Shown: one piece after another, positions 32,048 through 40,545 of the stretch
Position numbering within the stretch: the first letter of the stretch is position 1
Layout of the letters: each line of letters begins with the position of its first letter
Source: Gemmatimonadetes bacterium 13_1_40CM_69_22
GTDB taxonomy: Bacteria; Gemmatimonadota; Gemmatimonadetes; Gemmatimonadales; GWC2-71-9
NCBI GenBank assembly: GCA_001917665.1
Contig: MNEL01000034.1
Coordinates: 1-54,147 of the forward strand
DNA: 54,147 nt
Direction: 5' to 3'
Notes under the pieces: generated by a model
Told to the model about the DNA's origin: nothing
The model's input: only the letters and a program-made list of their open reading frames with translations
Databases searched by the model: none
Position numbers and translations under genes: made by a program

Positions 32048-33950
32048 GATCCACCACGTACGCCTCCATAGCGAAATACTCGGGCAGGCCCAGGCGGTCC
32101 GCCCGCGCCGCCGTTTCGATGTTGCGGGCCTCGACCCGCTGCCAGAACTCGCGATCGTCGTGACCGCCGGGAAACGGCGCCGTGTCCTTCTGGGATTGGT
32201 GCTTGAAGATGGCGAAGATCTTCGCCCGCAGCTCGTCCTGCGAGAGCGGCACCAGCACGTCCGCGTCGGTGATGGGCCACTCCTGCCAGGCTCCGCGGTA
32301 CAGCCAGACCTGCGGCCGCGAGGCGGCATAGCCCTCGAGGGCCCGCTCCACGGCCGCTTTGCACATGCGGTGCGTGCCGTGTGGATCGGACAGGTCGCCC
32401 GCGACGAACACGAGGTCGGGGCGCACTTCCTCGAGCAGGGCGCGCACCAGCGCGACGTCCTCCGGTCCGATCGGGCGCTTCTGGACCTCGCCCGTCCGGT
32501 AGAAGGGCAGGTTGAGGAACCGCGCAGCCCCGCGCGGGAGGCCCACCGACTCGAGAGCCGAGATCGCTTCCGACTCCCGGATCATTCGCTTCAGCTCTTG
32601 AACCACGGGCAGGTCGATCCCGCCGGGTCCCTTGCGCTCGAAGCTCGCCTCCACCGTATCCCGCACGCGTCGCACGGCGGCGCGGTCGACGCCCAGCGTG
32701 TCGGCGGCCCGCTCGACGAAGTCCAGCTGACGCTGCACATCGTGGTCGAACACGGCGATGTTGCCGCTCGTCATGTAGGCGACGATGATCGCGTTCTCGT
32801 TCTCCCACAGCTTGCGCAGGATTCCACCCATCGAGATCACGTCGTCGTCGGGGTGCGGCGAGAAGACGAGGATGCGCTGACGCGAGGGCAACTTGCGGCG
32901 GCCGCGGACCTTGTCCCGCAGCCGGTTGAACACCAGCCCGTTGACCGGCCCCGGCGCGCCGTGCTTCGCGAGCAGCGGGCTCAGATGGTTCTCGGAGTAG
33001 TCTCGCGCGGTGAGCTTCAGCACCGCCTTGCCCGCCTGCTCGGCGAGCCACACGACGGCGCGCTCCGTCATGGCCGGCGTCCACTCGACGGGCTCGAGGA
33101 GCCAGGGGGTCTTGATCCGAGTGAGCTCCGCCGCCGCGGCCACGTCGAGATAGGTCGCCGTGTTGGGGTGTCCCTGCAGGAAGGTGGCGGCGACGTCGGC
33201 CGACGCCTCGCCCTCGACCGCGCGCCGCACGATCTCGGCCTTGTGCTCGCCGGTGGCGATGAGGGCGATTTCGCGGGCCTGGAGGATCGTGGCCACGCCC
33301 AGCGTGATCGCTTCGCGCGGGACGTTGTCTTCGCCGAAGAAGTCCGCCGCCGCGTCCCGCCGCGTGACGGTGTCGAGCGTCACGAGCCGCGTGCGGGAGT
33401 CCGCCGACGAGCCGGGCTCGTTGAAGCCGATGTGCCCGCTCTTGCCGATCCCCAGGATCTGGACGTCGATCCCGCCCGCCTCGACGATCGCGCGCTCGTA
33501 CGCCGCGCAGTGCTCGGCCACGCGCTCCCGCGGCGTGCTGCCGTCGGGGATGTGCACGTTCTCCGGCTTGATGTTCACGTGGGCGAACAGGTTCTCCCAC
33601 ATGTACCGCCGGTAACTGTGCGGGCTGTCGGGCGGCATCGGGTAGTACTCATCGAGGTTGAACGTGACGACGGCGGAGCAGTCCAGCTCCCCGGCCTGGT
33701 GCCGCCGGATCAGCTCGCGGTAGATGCCGAGGGGCGTGCTGCCGGTGGCGAGTCCGAGCACGCAACGGCCTTTCGCGGCCACCTCGCGCCGGATGGTCTC
33801 CACGATGCGCTCCGCGAGGAGCGCGGCGAGGTCGTCGTGGTCGGGGACCACGAGCGTGCGGATGCGCTCGCGGTCGCGCAGGCCCCCGATGGCAGCCCGC
33901 GGGACCGGCTCCGTCCGAGCCGCCATGGGGGGGAGGGCGTCGCGGCCCAT
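32025..33950 (-). CDS. Glucosamine-6-phosphate deaminase-like and PIG-L deacetylase fusion
   Basis: 641 residues from the ATG at 33950, which has GAGGAG 9 nt upstream. The N-terminal half (about 40-290) is NagB-like: VLGLATGSTPLGIYREL, TFNLDEYYPM, IDVQILGIGKSGHIGFNEPG and the ATGEHKAEIVRRAVEG tail. From about residue 375 a PIG-L/LmbE zinc deacetylase domain begins: ILVFSPHPDDDVISMGGIL and, later, LVFVAGDLSDPHGTHRMC. Such fusions, described in Bacteroidetes, probably deaminate GlcN6P-type sugars after or with de-N-acetylation. It heads an operon with a sensor kinase and regulator, which suggests amino-sugar signalling (inference). Confidence 0.9.
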   Translation of the reverse strand: MGRDALPPMAARTEPVPRAAIGGLRDRERIRTLVVPDHDDLAALLAERIVETIRREVAAKGRCVLGLATGSTPLGIYRELIRRHQAGELDCSAVVTFNLDEYYPMPPDSPHSYRRYMWENLFAHVNIKPENVHIPDGSTPRERVAEHCAAYERAIVEAGGIDVQILGIGKSGHIGFNEPGSSADSRTRLVTLDTVTRRDAAADFFGEDNVPREAITLGVATILQAREIALIATGEHKAEIVRRAVEGEASADVAATFLQGHPNTATYLDVAAAAELTRIKTPWLLEPVEWTPAMTERAVVWLAEQAGKAVLKLTARDYSENHLSPLLAKHGAPGPVNGLVFNRLRDKVRGRRKLPSRQRILVFSPHPDDDVISMGGILRKLWENENAIIVAYMTSGNIAVFDHDVQRQLDFVERAADTLGVDRAAVRRVRDTVEASFERKGPGGIDLPVVQELKRMIRESEAISALESVGLPRGAARFLNLPFYRTGEVQKRPIGPEDVALVRALLEEVRPDLVFVAGDLSDPHGTHRMCKAAVERALEGYAASRPQVWLYRGAWQEWPITDADVLVPLSQDELRAKIFAIFKHQSQKDTAPFPGGHDDREFWQRVEARNIETAARADRLGLPEYFAMEAYVVDRDGPAGR

Positions 33951-33983
33951 CAGCCGGTGCTCCTCATGGGTAGTGGACCGCGT

Positions 33984-34012
33984 AGCATAAGCATAAAGGA
34001 AGAATACGTCAC
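33984..34012 (-). promoter_or_regulatory. Candidate promoter of the NagB/PIG-L operon
   Basis: Minus strand: GTGACG (34012-34007), 17-nt spacer, TATGCT (33989-33984), in an unusually AT-rich patch for this genome. Transcription would start near 33977, about 27 nt before the ATG at 33950. Confidence 0.4.
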
Positions 34013-34091
34013 CCTGCGACAACCTGCCAAAGGGGTGGAACTGCCGGCGCAGCCTGTTGCGCCCACGCTACCCGGCGGCACTGCGCGTTGC

Positions 34092-34120
34092 TTGACGCCA
34101 CCGAGCCGATATCGCATATG
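34092..34120 (+). promoter_or_regulatory. Candidate promoter of the soluble histidine kinase
   Basis: TTGACG (34092-34097), 17-nt spacer, CATATG (34115-34120) on the plus strand, roughly 100 nt before the GTG start. ATATGT or TATGTA one or two bases on are alternative -10 placements. Confidence 0.4.
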
Positions 34121-34220
34121 TAGTGCGCGCCCCCCATTGCAGCTGGATGTACGGTCGTGACCGGCGCCGGCCGCACGTGTCGACCGCCGCGGCCCTTCCG
34201 TGCGCCCCTATGGAGCCTCG

Positions 34221-35366
34221 GTGAGCGGACCAGAGACTTTCGTGGAGGGCAGACGCGAGATCCTGCGGCAGGCTAGCGTGGCGCTCGGTGGCCGGCCCGT
34301 CACGGTGTGGGAGGTGTCAGCCGGCGCCGAGCTCGAGCCGCAGGCGTCGAGCGACCCCACCCCTGGCTACCATGACAGCAAGCTCGACGTCGACGCCACG
34401 CTCCGGCACTGGGGCATCCATATCGTGCAAGGCAGCCGCTTCGTCGGGGCGCGCGCCGGCGAGGGGCATTGGGTCGTCGCCCCGCTGCGCTCCCGCCCGC
34501 CGGCCCCACCGCCCGAAGGGCGGGAGCGCCGCAGCCGGGAGCGCCTCACCCTCGAGCTCGCCGGGCTCTGTCTCGGCCTGCTGGACCGACGCGAGGTGCC
34601 CGCCACGCCCTTCGCCAAGCACGCCGATCCGCTGCAGGACCTCGCCACCCTGCCGGGGATCATCGCCCACGAAGTCTCGAACCCGTTGACCGCGGCGCGG
34701 GCCGGCCTCCAGCTCGCCATGGAAGCGCTCGGCCGCTGGACCGAGGTCGCCGCCGCGCGACGGCTCGAGATGCTCGACGAGCTCGGCCAGGTGGTCGACG
34801 ACATCGACCGCGGCATCAACTTCCTGCGCGCCATCAAGGACCGCGCCCGCGGCACGCTGGCGCGCTCGGAGCGGTTCGACGCCGTGCGCGTGGTCCGCTC
34901 CTGCTGCACGCTCGAGACCCGCGTGCTCCGGGATAAGAAGCTCCCCCTGGAGTTCGATTCCACGCTCGACGAGGTCTATCTCAAGGGCGATCCCAACGCG
35001 CTCTACGACATGCTGGTGAACCTGGTCCGCAACGCCGCCGATGCGAGCGCTGGCCGGCCGGCGCCGATCCGGGTGGGTCTCGAGCAGGTGGGCGAATCGC
35101 TGCGGCTCACCGTGCGCGACGAGGGCGCGGGGATCCGCGCCGAAGACCTCGAGCGCATCTTCGAGCCGGGGTTCACCACCAAGCAGTTCGGGGAGGGGAG
35201 CGGGATGGGTCTCGTCGTGGTGCAGAGCGTCGTGCGCGCCATGTTCGGGGGCAGTATCCAGGTGGACTCCCGGCCGGGGGGCGGGACGACCGTCACGGTG
35301 AACCTCCCCGTCCCACCGCAACGCTCGGTGGACGCTCGCCGGTCGGGAGAGCCGTCCGCGGCCTAA
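34221..35366 (+). CDS. Soluble sensor histidine kinase
   Basis: 381 residues from a GTG with GGAG 6 nt upstream (an in-frame GTG at 34200 is also possible). The N-terminal 110 residues resemble a GAF-like input domain (VWEVSAGAELEPQASS, HWVVAPLRSRP). The H-box is GIIAHEVSNPLTAARAGLQ; the ATPase shows LVNLVRNAADASAG, DEGAGIRAEDLERIFEPGFTTK and GSGMGLVVVQSVVRAMFGG. No membrane segment and no adjacent response regulator, so this is an orphan kinase of the NtrB type. Confidence 0.9.
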   Translation: MSGPETFVEGRREILRQASVALGGRPVTVWEVSAGAELEPQASSDPTPGYHDSKLDVDATLRHWGIHIVQGSRFVGARAGEGHWVVAPLRSRPPAPPPEGRERRSRERLTLELAGLCLGLLDRREVPATPFAKHADPLQDLATLPGIIAHEVSNPLTAARAGLQLAMEALGRWTEVAAARRLEMLDELGQVVDDIDRGINFLRAIKDRARGTLARSERFDAVRVVRSCCTLETRVLRDKKLPLEFDSTLDEVYLKGDPNALYDMLVNLVRNAADASAGRPAPIRVGLEQVGESLRLTVRDEGAGIRAEDLERIFEPGFTTKQFGEGSGMGLVVVQSVVRAMFGGSIQVDSRPGGGTTVTVNLPVPPQRSVDARRSGEPSAA

Positions 35367-35425
35367 CGGGTTGAGCCTGCCGCGCGTAACGTAGAGAACA
35401 CGCACTTCCTGTGAGGGCTGCTCCC

Positions 35426-36979
35426 GTGAACCGCTTCCGTCTCACTGCGGCAAGCGTGCTGCTCGCCGCGCTCGCCCCCCTCGCTCCGCTGCACCGACCG
35501 CTCGCCAGCCAGACGCCCACCGTCGACACGAGCGGTGCCGGCGCTCTCATCGACCAGGGGCTGACTCACTCGCAGGTGATGTCGAACCTGCAGTACCTCA
35601 CCGACGTGATCGGGCCTCGCCTGACCGGCTCGCCCGCCGCCCGCGCCGCCAACGACTGGACGATGGCCCGGTTCAAAGAGTACGGGCTCGACGCCCGCCT
35701 CGAGCAATGGAATTTCGGCGGCACTTGGACGCGCGGGCCAATGTGGATGCGGATGACTGCCCCGCGCTTACACGATGTCGCGGCCGCGAGCTGGGCGTGG
35801 GCGCCCGGCACCAGCGGCAAGACGGTGAGCGGGCCGGTCGTGCGCATCGATGCCAGCACGCCCGAGAGTCTCGACGCCAACAAGGGGAAAGTGAAGGGTG
35901 CGTGGGTCATGCTGCGCCCGCCTTCCTTCGTGTGGAACAACGACGGCCCGCCGATGGCCGCCGCCGACTCCGAGCGGCAGCGGGCGGCGTTCCGGGGCTT
36001 GTTCGGCGGCGGGCAGCGCCTCGATTCCGCCGCACGGGCGCGGCTCACGCAGTTCAGCACCGACCAGCCGTTTGTGTTGCGGAATTCCGGAGCGCTGGGC
36101 ATCCTGCTCGATGGCGGCAAGGAGCAAGACCTGCTGAACATGAGCGGCTCGCCGACCCGGGTGCTGCCGCTCCCTCAGGTGGTCGTGGCGCACGAGGACT
36201 ACGCGCTGTTCGACCGGCTACTCGGGGCGGGCGTGACGCCGCGCCTCGAGGCGAACATCCAGAACACGCTGACCATGAAGGACTCGGTGCCGCAGTGGAA
36301 CACCGTCGCCGAGATCCGGGGCAGCGCGCACCCGGGGCAGGTCGTGATCGTGGGCGCGCACCTCGACTCCTGGGACTTGGGGACGGGCGCGACCGACAAC
36401 GGCACCGGGTCCATGGCCACCCTCGAAGCCGCGCGCATCATCGCGCAGTCGGGGCTCAAGCCCAAGCGCACGATCCGCTTCATTCTCTTCACGGGGGAGG
36501 AGCAGGGCCTCATGGGGTCGCGCAAGTACGCCGAGGCGCACGCTGCGGACGCGGACTCCATCCAGGCGGTGATCGTGCTCGACAACGGCGCGGGAGCCAT
36601 CACCGGGATGGCGCTCCAGGGCCACCTCGAGTCATACGCGCTGTGGCGCATGCTGCTGGCCCCGGTCCACCGCCTCAACGCCGACACCATCAACGACGCC
36701 GTGAAGGGGGGCACGGACCACCTGTCGTTCATCCCCTACGGGGTGCCGGGGTTCAACTTCAACCAGATCACTCGCGGCTATAACCACACCCATCACTCCC
36801 AGTCCGATACGTACGACAAGGCGATCGCGGCAGACCTGATGCAGGCGTCCAGCGTGATGGCGGTCTCGGCCTTGGAGCTGGCGAACCTGCCGGACATGCT
36901 GCCGCGCTGGGAGAAGCGGCTGCCGGTTCAGCCGATAGTGGCCGCAACGGTGTCGCCCGAGCTACTGCGCGGCCACTAG
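35426..36979 (+). CDS. M28-family metallopeptidase
   Basis: 517 residues from a GTG at 35426 (an in-frame GTG at 35411 is the alternative). Signal peptide (RLTAASVLLAALAPLAPL) for export. Zinc ligands and catalytic residues of the M28 aminopeptidase/carboxypeptidase-Q type are visible: His/Asp in VGAHLDSWD, Asp in GATDNGTGSMA, Glu-Glu in FTGEEQGLMGSRKYA, Asp in VLDNGAGAI, and His in YNHTHHSQSDTYDK. A PA-like insert covers about residues 130-280. It likely trims peptides in the periplasm or outside the cell. Confidence 0.93.
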   Translation: MNRFRLTAASVLLAALAPLAPLHRPLASQTPTVDTSGAGALIDQGLTHSQVMSNLQYLTDVIGPRLTGSPAARAANDWTMARFKEYGLDARLEQWNFGGTWTRGPMWMRMTAPRLHDVAAASWAWAPGTSGKTVSGPVVRIDASTPESLDANKGKVKGAWVMLRPPSFVWNNDGPPMAAADSERQRAAFRGLFGGGQRLDSAARARLTQFSTDQPFVLRNSGALGILLDGGKEQDLLNMSGSPTRVLPLPQVVVAHEDYALFDRLLGAGVTPRLEANIQNTLTMKDSVPQWNTVAEIRGSAHPGQVVIVGAHLDSWDLGTGATDNGTGSMATLEAARIIAQSGLKPKRTIRFILFTGEEQGLMGSRKYAEAHAADADSIQAVIVLDNGAGAITGMALQGHLESYALWRMLLAPVHRLNADTINDAVKGGTDHLSFIPYGVPGFNFNQITRGYNHTHHSQSDTYDKAIAADLMQASSVMAVSALELANLPDMLPRWEKRLPVQPIVAATVSPELLRGH

Positions 36980-37447
36980 CGCCTCGAGGTCGAGTGGCCG
37001 GGTGTACATGACGAGCGTTCCGTCAGGTGCACGCGGCCATTCGCTTTCCGGACGGTCGCGGTAGAGCTCGACACCGTTGCCGTCGGGGTCGCGCAGATAC
37101 ACGGCTTCGCTGACGCCGTGGTCGGCGGCCCCTTCGAGCGGAATTCCGGCGTCGCTCACGCGTCGCACGGCCGCCGCGAGAGCCTGCCGATCGGGGAACA
37201 GGATGGCGAAGTGGTACAACCCGGTGGTGCCGGGCGCGGGAGCCGGGGCTCCCCGGCCTGCCCAGGAGTTGAGGCCGATGTGGTGATGATAGCCGCCCGC
37301 CGAGAGGAACACGGCATCAGCCCCGTAGCGCGTCGTGACTTCGAAGCCGAGCACGTCCCGATAGAACGCGAGCGCGCGGTCGAGATCGGCTACGGTCAGA
37401 TGCACGTGGCCGATGCGGGTCTGGGGGTGAGTTAGATTTCGTGTCAT
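36962..37447 (-). CDS. VOC-family extradiol-dioxygenase-like protein
   Basis: 161 residues from the ATG at 37447. Metal-ligand positions of the VOC fold are filled: His in IGHVHLTVADLD, His in GLYHFAILFPD, and Glu in GNGVELYRDRP, and YHHHIGLNSWAGRGAP resembles the CatE catechol-2,3-dioxygenase group. The family includes ring-cleaving dioxygenases, but specificity is not certain. Its start codon overlaps that of divergent pruA inside a single CATG; an earlier start at 37480 would place its N-terminus inside pruA. Confidence 0.8.
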   Translation of the reverse strand: MTRNLTHPQTRIGHVHLTVADLDRALAFYRDVLGFEVTTRYGADAVFLSAGGYHHHIGLNSWAGRGAPAPAPGTTGLYHFAILFPDRQALAAAVRRVSDAGIPLEGAADHGVSEAVYLRDPDGNGVELYRDRPESEWPRAPDGTLVMYTRPLDLEALVAAQ

Positions 37448-39074
37448 GAACGCCACTCCCAAGATACCCGTTCCCGCCAACGAGCCGGTGCTCTCCTACG
37501 CCCCCGGCACGTCCGAGCGGGTCGAGTTGAAAAAGGCCCTCAAAGACCTCTCCTCCCACCAACTGGAGATCCCGCTGGTGATCGGCGGCAAGGAGGTCCG
37601 CACCGGCAAGACCGTCGACGCCGTGATGCCCCACTGCCATCACCACGTGCTCGCCAAGGTGCATCAGGCGGGGCCGGCGGAGGTGCAGGCGGCGATCAAG
37701 GCTGCGGGCGAGGCGTGGCACGACTGGTCTACCTGGGACCTCGGGCGGCGCGCCGCGGTCTTCCTCAAGGCGGCCGATCTGCTCGCCACCCGCTACCGCC
37801 CGATCGTGAACGCGGCGACGATGCTGGGCCAGTCGAAAACGGCGCACCAGGCGGAGATCGATGCGGCCTGCGAGCTGATCGACTTCTTCCGCTTCAACCT
37901 GCACTTTGCGGAGCGCCTGTACGCCGAGCAGCCGATCTCCGCGCCCGGCACTTGGAACTACCTCGACTACCGCCCGCTCGAGGGCTTCGTGTACGCGATC
38001 ACCCCGTTCAACTTCACCTCGATCGGCGGCAACCTCCCGACATCGCCCGCGATCATGGGGAACACGGTCGTCTGGAAGCCCGCGGCGACCGCGGTCTTCT
38101 CGAACTATTTCATCCTCAAGCTGCTCGAGGAGGCCGGCCTGCCGCCGGGGGTCATCAACTTCGTGCCCGGCCCCGCGGTTCAGACCTCGGACACTCTCCT
38201 CCTCGACCGCAGTCTCGCCGGCATCCATTTCACAGGCTCCACGGAGGTGTTCCAGGCGCTTTGGAAGCGGGTAGGCGAGCGCCTCTCGAGCTACGCTGGG
38301 TACCCGCGGCTCGTGGGCGAGACGGGCGGCAAAGACTTCATCCTGGCGCACGCCAGCGCCGACGGGGACGCCCTCGCCACGGCCATCGTGCGGGGAGCGT
38401 ACGAGTACCAGGGGCAAAAGTGCAGCGCCGCTTCCCGCGCGTACGTGCCGGCCACGCTGTGGCCCAAGGTGCGCGACCGGGTGCTCGCCATGCTCGCGGA
38501 GGTGAAGACGGGCGACCCGGCCGACTTCCGGAACTTCATGGGCGCCGTGATCGACCGGAAGGCGTTCGACAAGATCAGGGAGTATCTCGAGGCCGCGACG
38601 CACGCCCCCGGCGTCAAGATCCTCGCCGGAGGCGGCACCAACGATACCGACGGCTACTTCATCGAGCCGACGCTCATCCAGACCGACGACCCCGCCTATC
38701 GCACGATGTGTGAGGAGATCTTCGGCCCCGTGCTGTCGCTGTATGTCTATCCCGAGTCCCACTGGGCGGAGACCCTCCGGCTCGTCGACCAGACGTCTCC
38801 CTACGCGCTCACCGGCGCGATCTTCGCGCAGGACCGGCGTGCCGTGGAGGATGCGCAGCGGACGCTGCGGTTCGCCGCCGGGAACTTCTACGTGAACGAC
38901 AAGCCGACGGGCGCCGTGGTCGGACAGCAGCCGTTCGGCGGCGCCCGCGCCAGCGGCACCAACGACAAGGCCGGCAGCCTCCTCAACCTCATCCGCTGGG
39001 TGAGCCCGCGCTCGGTGAAAGAGAACTTCGTCCCGCCGCGGAGCTTTACCTACCCGTTCATGGCCGAGCCGTGA
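37446..39074 (+). CDS. pruA: L-glutamate gamma-semialdehyde (pyrroline-5-carboxylate) dehydrogenase
   Basis: 542 residues, the size of the monofunctional ALDH4-type enzyme. It oxidises glutamate semialdehyde from proline or ornithine breakdown to glutamate with NAD+. Motifs: PFNFTSIGGNLPTSPAIMGN, the NAD-binding FTGSTEVFQALWKR, the general-base Glu in VGETGGKDFI, and the nucleophilic Cys in YQGQKCSAASRAYVP. The N-terminus MNATPKIPVPANEPVLSYAPG matches family members, so the start is well supported. No putA or prodh is nearby. Downstream the GTG of the HmuY-like gene overlaps the stop. Confidence 0.96.
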   Translation: MNATPKIPVPANEPVLSYAPGTSERVELKKALKDLSSHQLEIPLVIGGKEVRTGKTVDAVMPHCHHHVLAKVHQAGPAEVQAAIKAAGEAWHDWSTWDLGRRAAVFLKAADLLATRYRPIVNAATMLGQSKTAHQAEIDAACELIDFFRFNLHFAERLYAEQPISAPGTWNYLDYRPLEGFVYAITPFNFTSIGGNLPTSPAIMGNTVVWKPAATAVFSNYFILKLLEEAGLPPGVINFVPGPAVQTSDTLLLDRSLAGIHFTGSTEVFQALWKRVGERLSSYAGYPRLVGETGGKDFILAHASADGDALATAIVRGAYEYQGQKCSAASRAYVPATLWPKVRDRVLAMLAEVKTGDPADFRNFMGAVIDRKAFDKIREYLEAATHAPGVKILAGGGTNDTDGYFIEPTLIQTDDPAYRTMCEEIFGPVLSLYVYPESHWAETLRLVDQTSPYALTGAIFAQDRRAVEDAQRTLRFAAGNFYVNDKPTGAVVGQQPFGGARASGTNDKAGSLLNLIRWVSPRSVKENFVPPRSFTYPFMAEP

Positions 39075-39673
39075 CCGAGCGAAGCGGCACCGCTCGCCCC
39101 CCCATCCTCGTATTCGTGATGGGCGGCGCGTTCCTCCTGTTGGTCACATCGCTCCTGATCGGATCCCTCACCCAGCCCGAATATCCCCCCTTCGCATTGA
39201 CGGCCGCGTCACCTGCCGCCGTGGGCGACTCGCTCGTCGGCCCCGCGACGTACACGCTGGACGCCTCCGCCACGGACCGGTGGCGCCGCTTCGATTTCGG
39301 CAGGAACGCCGTCGTGGAGGCGGGGCAGTGGGACGTGGCCTTCCGCCGGTTCCATTTGATCACAGCCCCGGGCGGGGGGATCGTCGACCTGGGGCAGGTG
39401 CCGTTCGAATCCGTGGTCGAGCTCCCCGCCGCAAGCTACGCGGCCAACGCCTCGGCGCCGGACACGACGAACCCGGCCGTCGGGAAGTGGTACGAGTACA
39501 GCATGCTCAGCCACTTGCTCACCTCGAAGCATCACGTGTACGCCGTGCGGACGCCACGCGGCAAGTACGCGAAGCTCGAGCTGCTCGCCTATTACTGCCG
39601 TGACGCGGGCACGGCGTGCATCACGTTCCGCTACGCCTATCAGGGAAACGGGACACGACGGGTGGCGCGCTAA
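39071..39673 (+). CDS. HmuY-like membrane-anchored protein
   Basis: 200 residues starting at a GTG overlapping the pruA stop (GTGA). One N-terminal membrane segment (ILVFVMGGAFLLLVTSLLIG) anchors an extracytoplasmic beta-rich domain. The pattern WRRFDFGRNAVVEAGQWDVAFRRF, then KHHVYAVRTPRGKYAKLELLAYY, is that of HmuY haem-binding proteins. The typical His ligands are not certain here. Coupled to pruA without an obvious metabolic link. Confidence 0.75.
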   Translation: MTERSGTARPPILVFVMGGAFLLLVTSLLIGSLTQPEYPPFALTAASPAAVGDSLVGPATYTLDASATDRWRRFDFGRNAVVEAGQWDVAFRRFHLITAPGGGIVDLGQVPFESVVELPAASYAANASAPDTTNPAVGKWYEYSMLSHLLTSKHHVYAVRTPRGKYAKLELLAYYCRDAGTACITFRYAYQGNGTRRVAR

Positions 39674-39679
39674 CAAGAA

Positions 39680-39708
39680 GCCCCCGGCCGCTGGGCGCGA
39701 CCGGGGGC
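39680..39708. terminator. Hairpin between convergent genes
   Basis: GCCCCCGG (39680-39687) pairs perfectly with CCGGGGGC (39701-39708) around a 13-nt loop. It lies 6 nt past the HmuY-like stop and 27 nt past the zinc-ribbon gene stop on the other strand, so it can serve both. No T-tract. Confidence 0.5.
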
Positions 39709-39734
39709 CGAGGTTGTCGGCTCGAATCAGCGGG

Positions 39735-39911
39735 TCACTTGGGCGGCAGGATCTTGAACATCCCCGTGCCGCACACCGGACACACGCCTTTCAGGGCGGG
39801 CCGGCCGTTCGCCATCTTGACCTGCTGAGCGTTCGAAATCTTCCGCTTCGCCTTGCACTTCACGCAGTACCCTTCGTCCGCGGCCATCGGGGCTTTGCCA
39901 GCCTTCGCCAT
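39735..39911 (-). CDS. Small zinc-ribbon protein (DUF5679-like)
   Basis: 58 residues with a good AGGAG Shine-Dalgarno 4 nt before the ATG. Two cysteine pairs, YCVKCKAKR and VCPVCGTGM, form a zinc ribbon; lysine-rich between them (KRKISNAQQVKMANGRPAL). This pattern is that of the DUF5679 family, related to topoisomerase-type zinc ribbons, and suggests nucleic-acid binding. Function otherwise unknown. Confidence 0.88.
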   Translation of the reverse strand: MAKAGKAPMAADEGYCVKCKAKRKISNAQQVKMANGRPALKGVCPVCGTGMFKILPPK

Positions 39912-40039
39912 GTCGCTCCTCCGTTCGGGGGCAGGGGCAATGGGCTGGGGGACGCTCGGTCGGGGTTCACGGGCGGCTCTCCCCGCCCCCCGCCCCCGGA
40001 CCCCCCCGCCCAGGACGGTGACAACATAATACCCCCCGC

Positions 40040-40282
40040 TTAAACCGTGGGAGCGAGGCCTGCTGGGGCGGCGTCGCTGAAGCCGTTGCGCTTGTGAGTT
40101 CCGTCACAAAAGGGCTTGGTCGCCGACCCTCCACAGCGGCACAGCACAACGACTTCCGCAGGCCGGCCGTCCTTGCGAGGGGGCACCGGCAGCTCCCGGC
40201 CGTCCTGGGTTACGATCTTGACGGGACCCTCGACGATGAGCGGGCCGTTGGGTTTCGGGGTGATACGGGTGACGTCGGACAT
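40040..40282 (-). CDS. CDGSH-type iron-sulfur protein
   Basis: 80 residues. The C-terminal half has CRCGGSATKPFCDGTHKRNGF, the C-x-C-..-C-D-G-x-H ligand set of a [2Fe-2S] centre with three Cys and one His (mitoNEET-like). The first half (ITPKPNGPLIVEGPVKIV) is the usual N-terminal strand region of bacterial small CDGSH proteins. Probably an electron or iron-sulfur transfer protein in the cytoplasm. Divergent from the DUF255 gene. Confidence 0.93.
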   Translation of the reverse strand: MSDVTRITPKPNGPLIVEGPVKIVTQDGRELPVPPRKDGRPAEVVVLCRCGGSATKPFCDGTHKRNGFSDAAPAGLAPTV

Positions 40283-40545
40283 GCCTCAACTATAACCACC
40301 CCCCGCCGCCGCCGCGGGGTGTTGCAGTCGTGCCTCATTGACGGGCGGTCGACAAATGCACAAACTGCACATGGCCTGGGATAGGATCGCTCGGCTCGAG
40401 GGAGGGACCGCACGCCCGATCTCACCGGCGACACCGCCCAGGCCGTTGCACGTCCGGCATCGTCCCATCTGCGGCGCGCGCGCCAGCGCGCGCTTGCCCG
40501 GGGAACGTGCTCCCGAAGGCGAGGGTATCTCTTCAGGCGCCCTCG

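Noticed and set aside
39920-40039. C-rich tract as a possible gene or promoter
   Set aside because: Only homopolymer-like C/G runs between two minus-strand genes; the TATTAT near 40030 has no suitable -35 partner.
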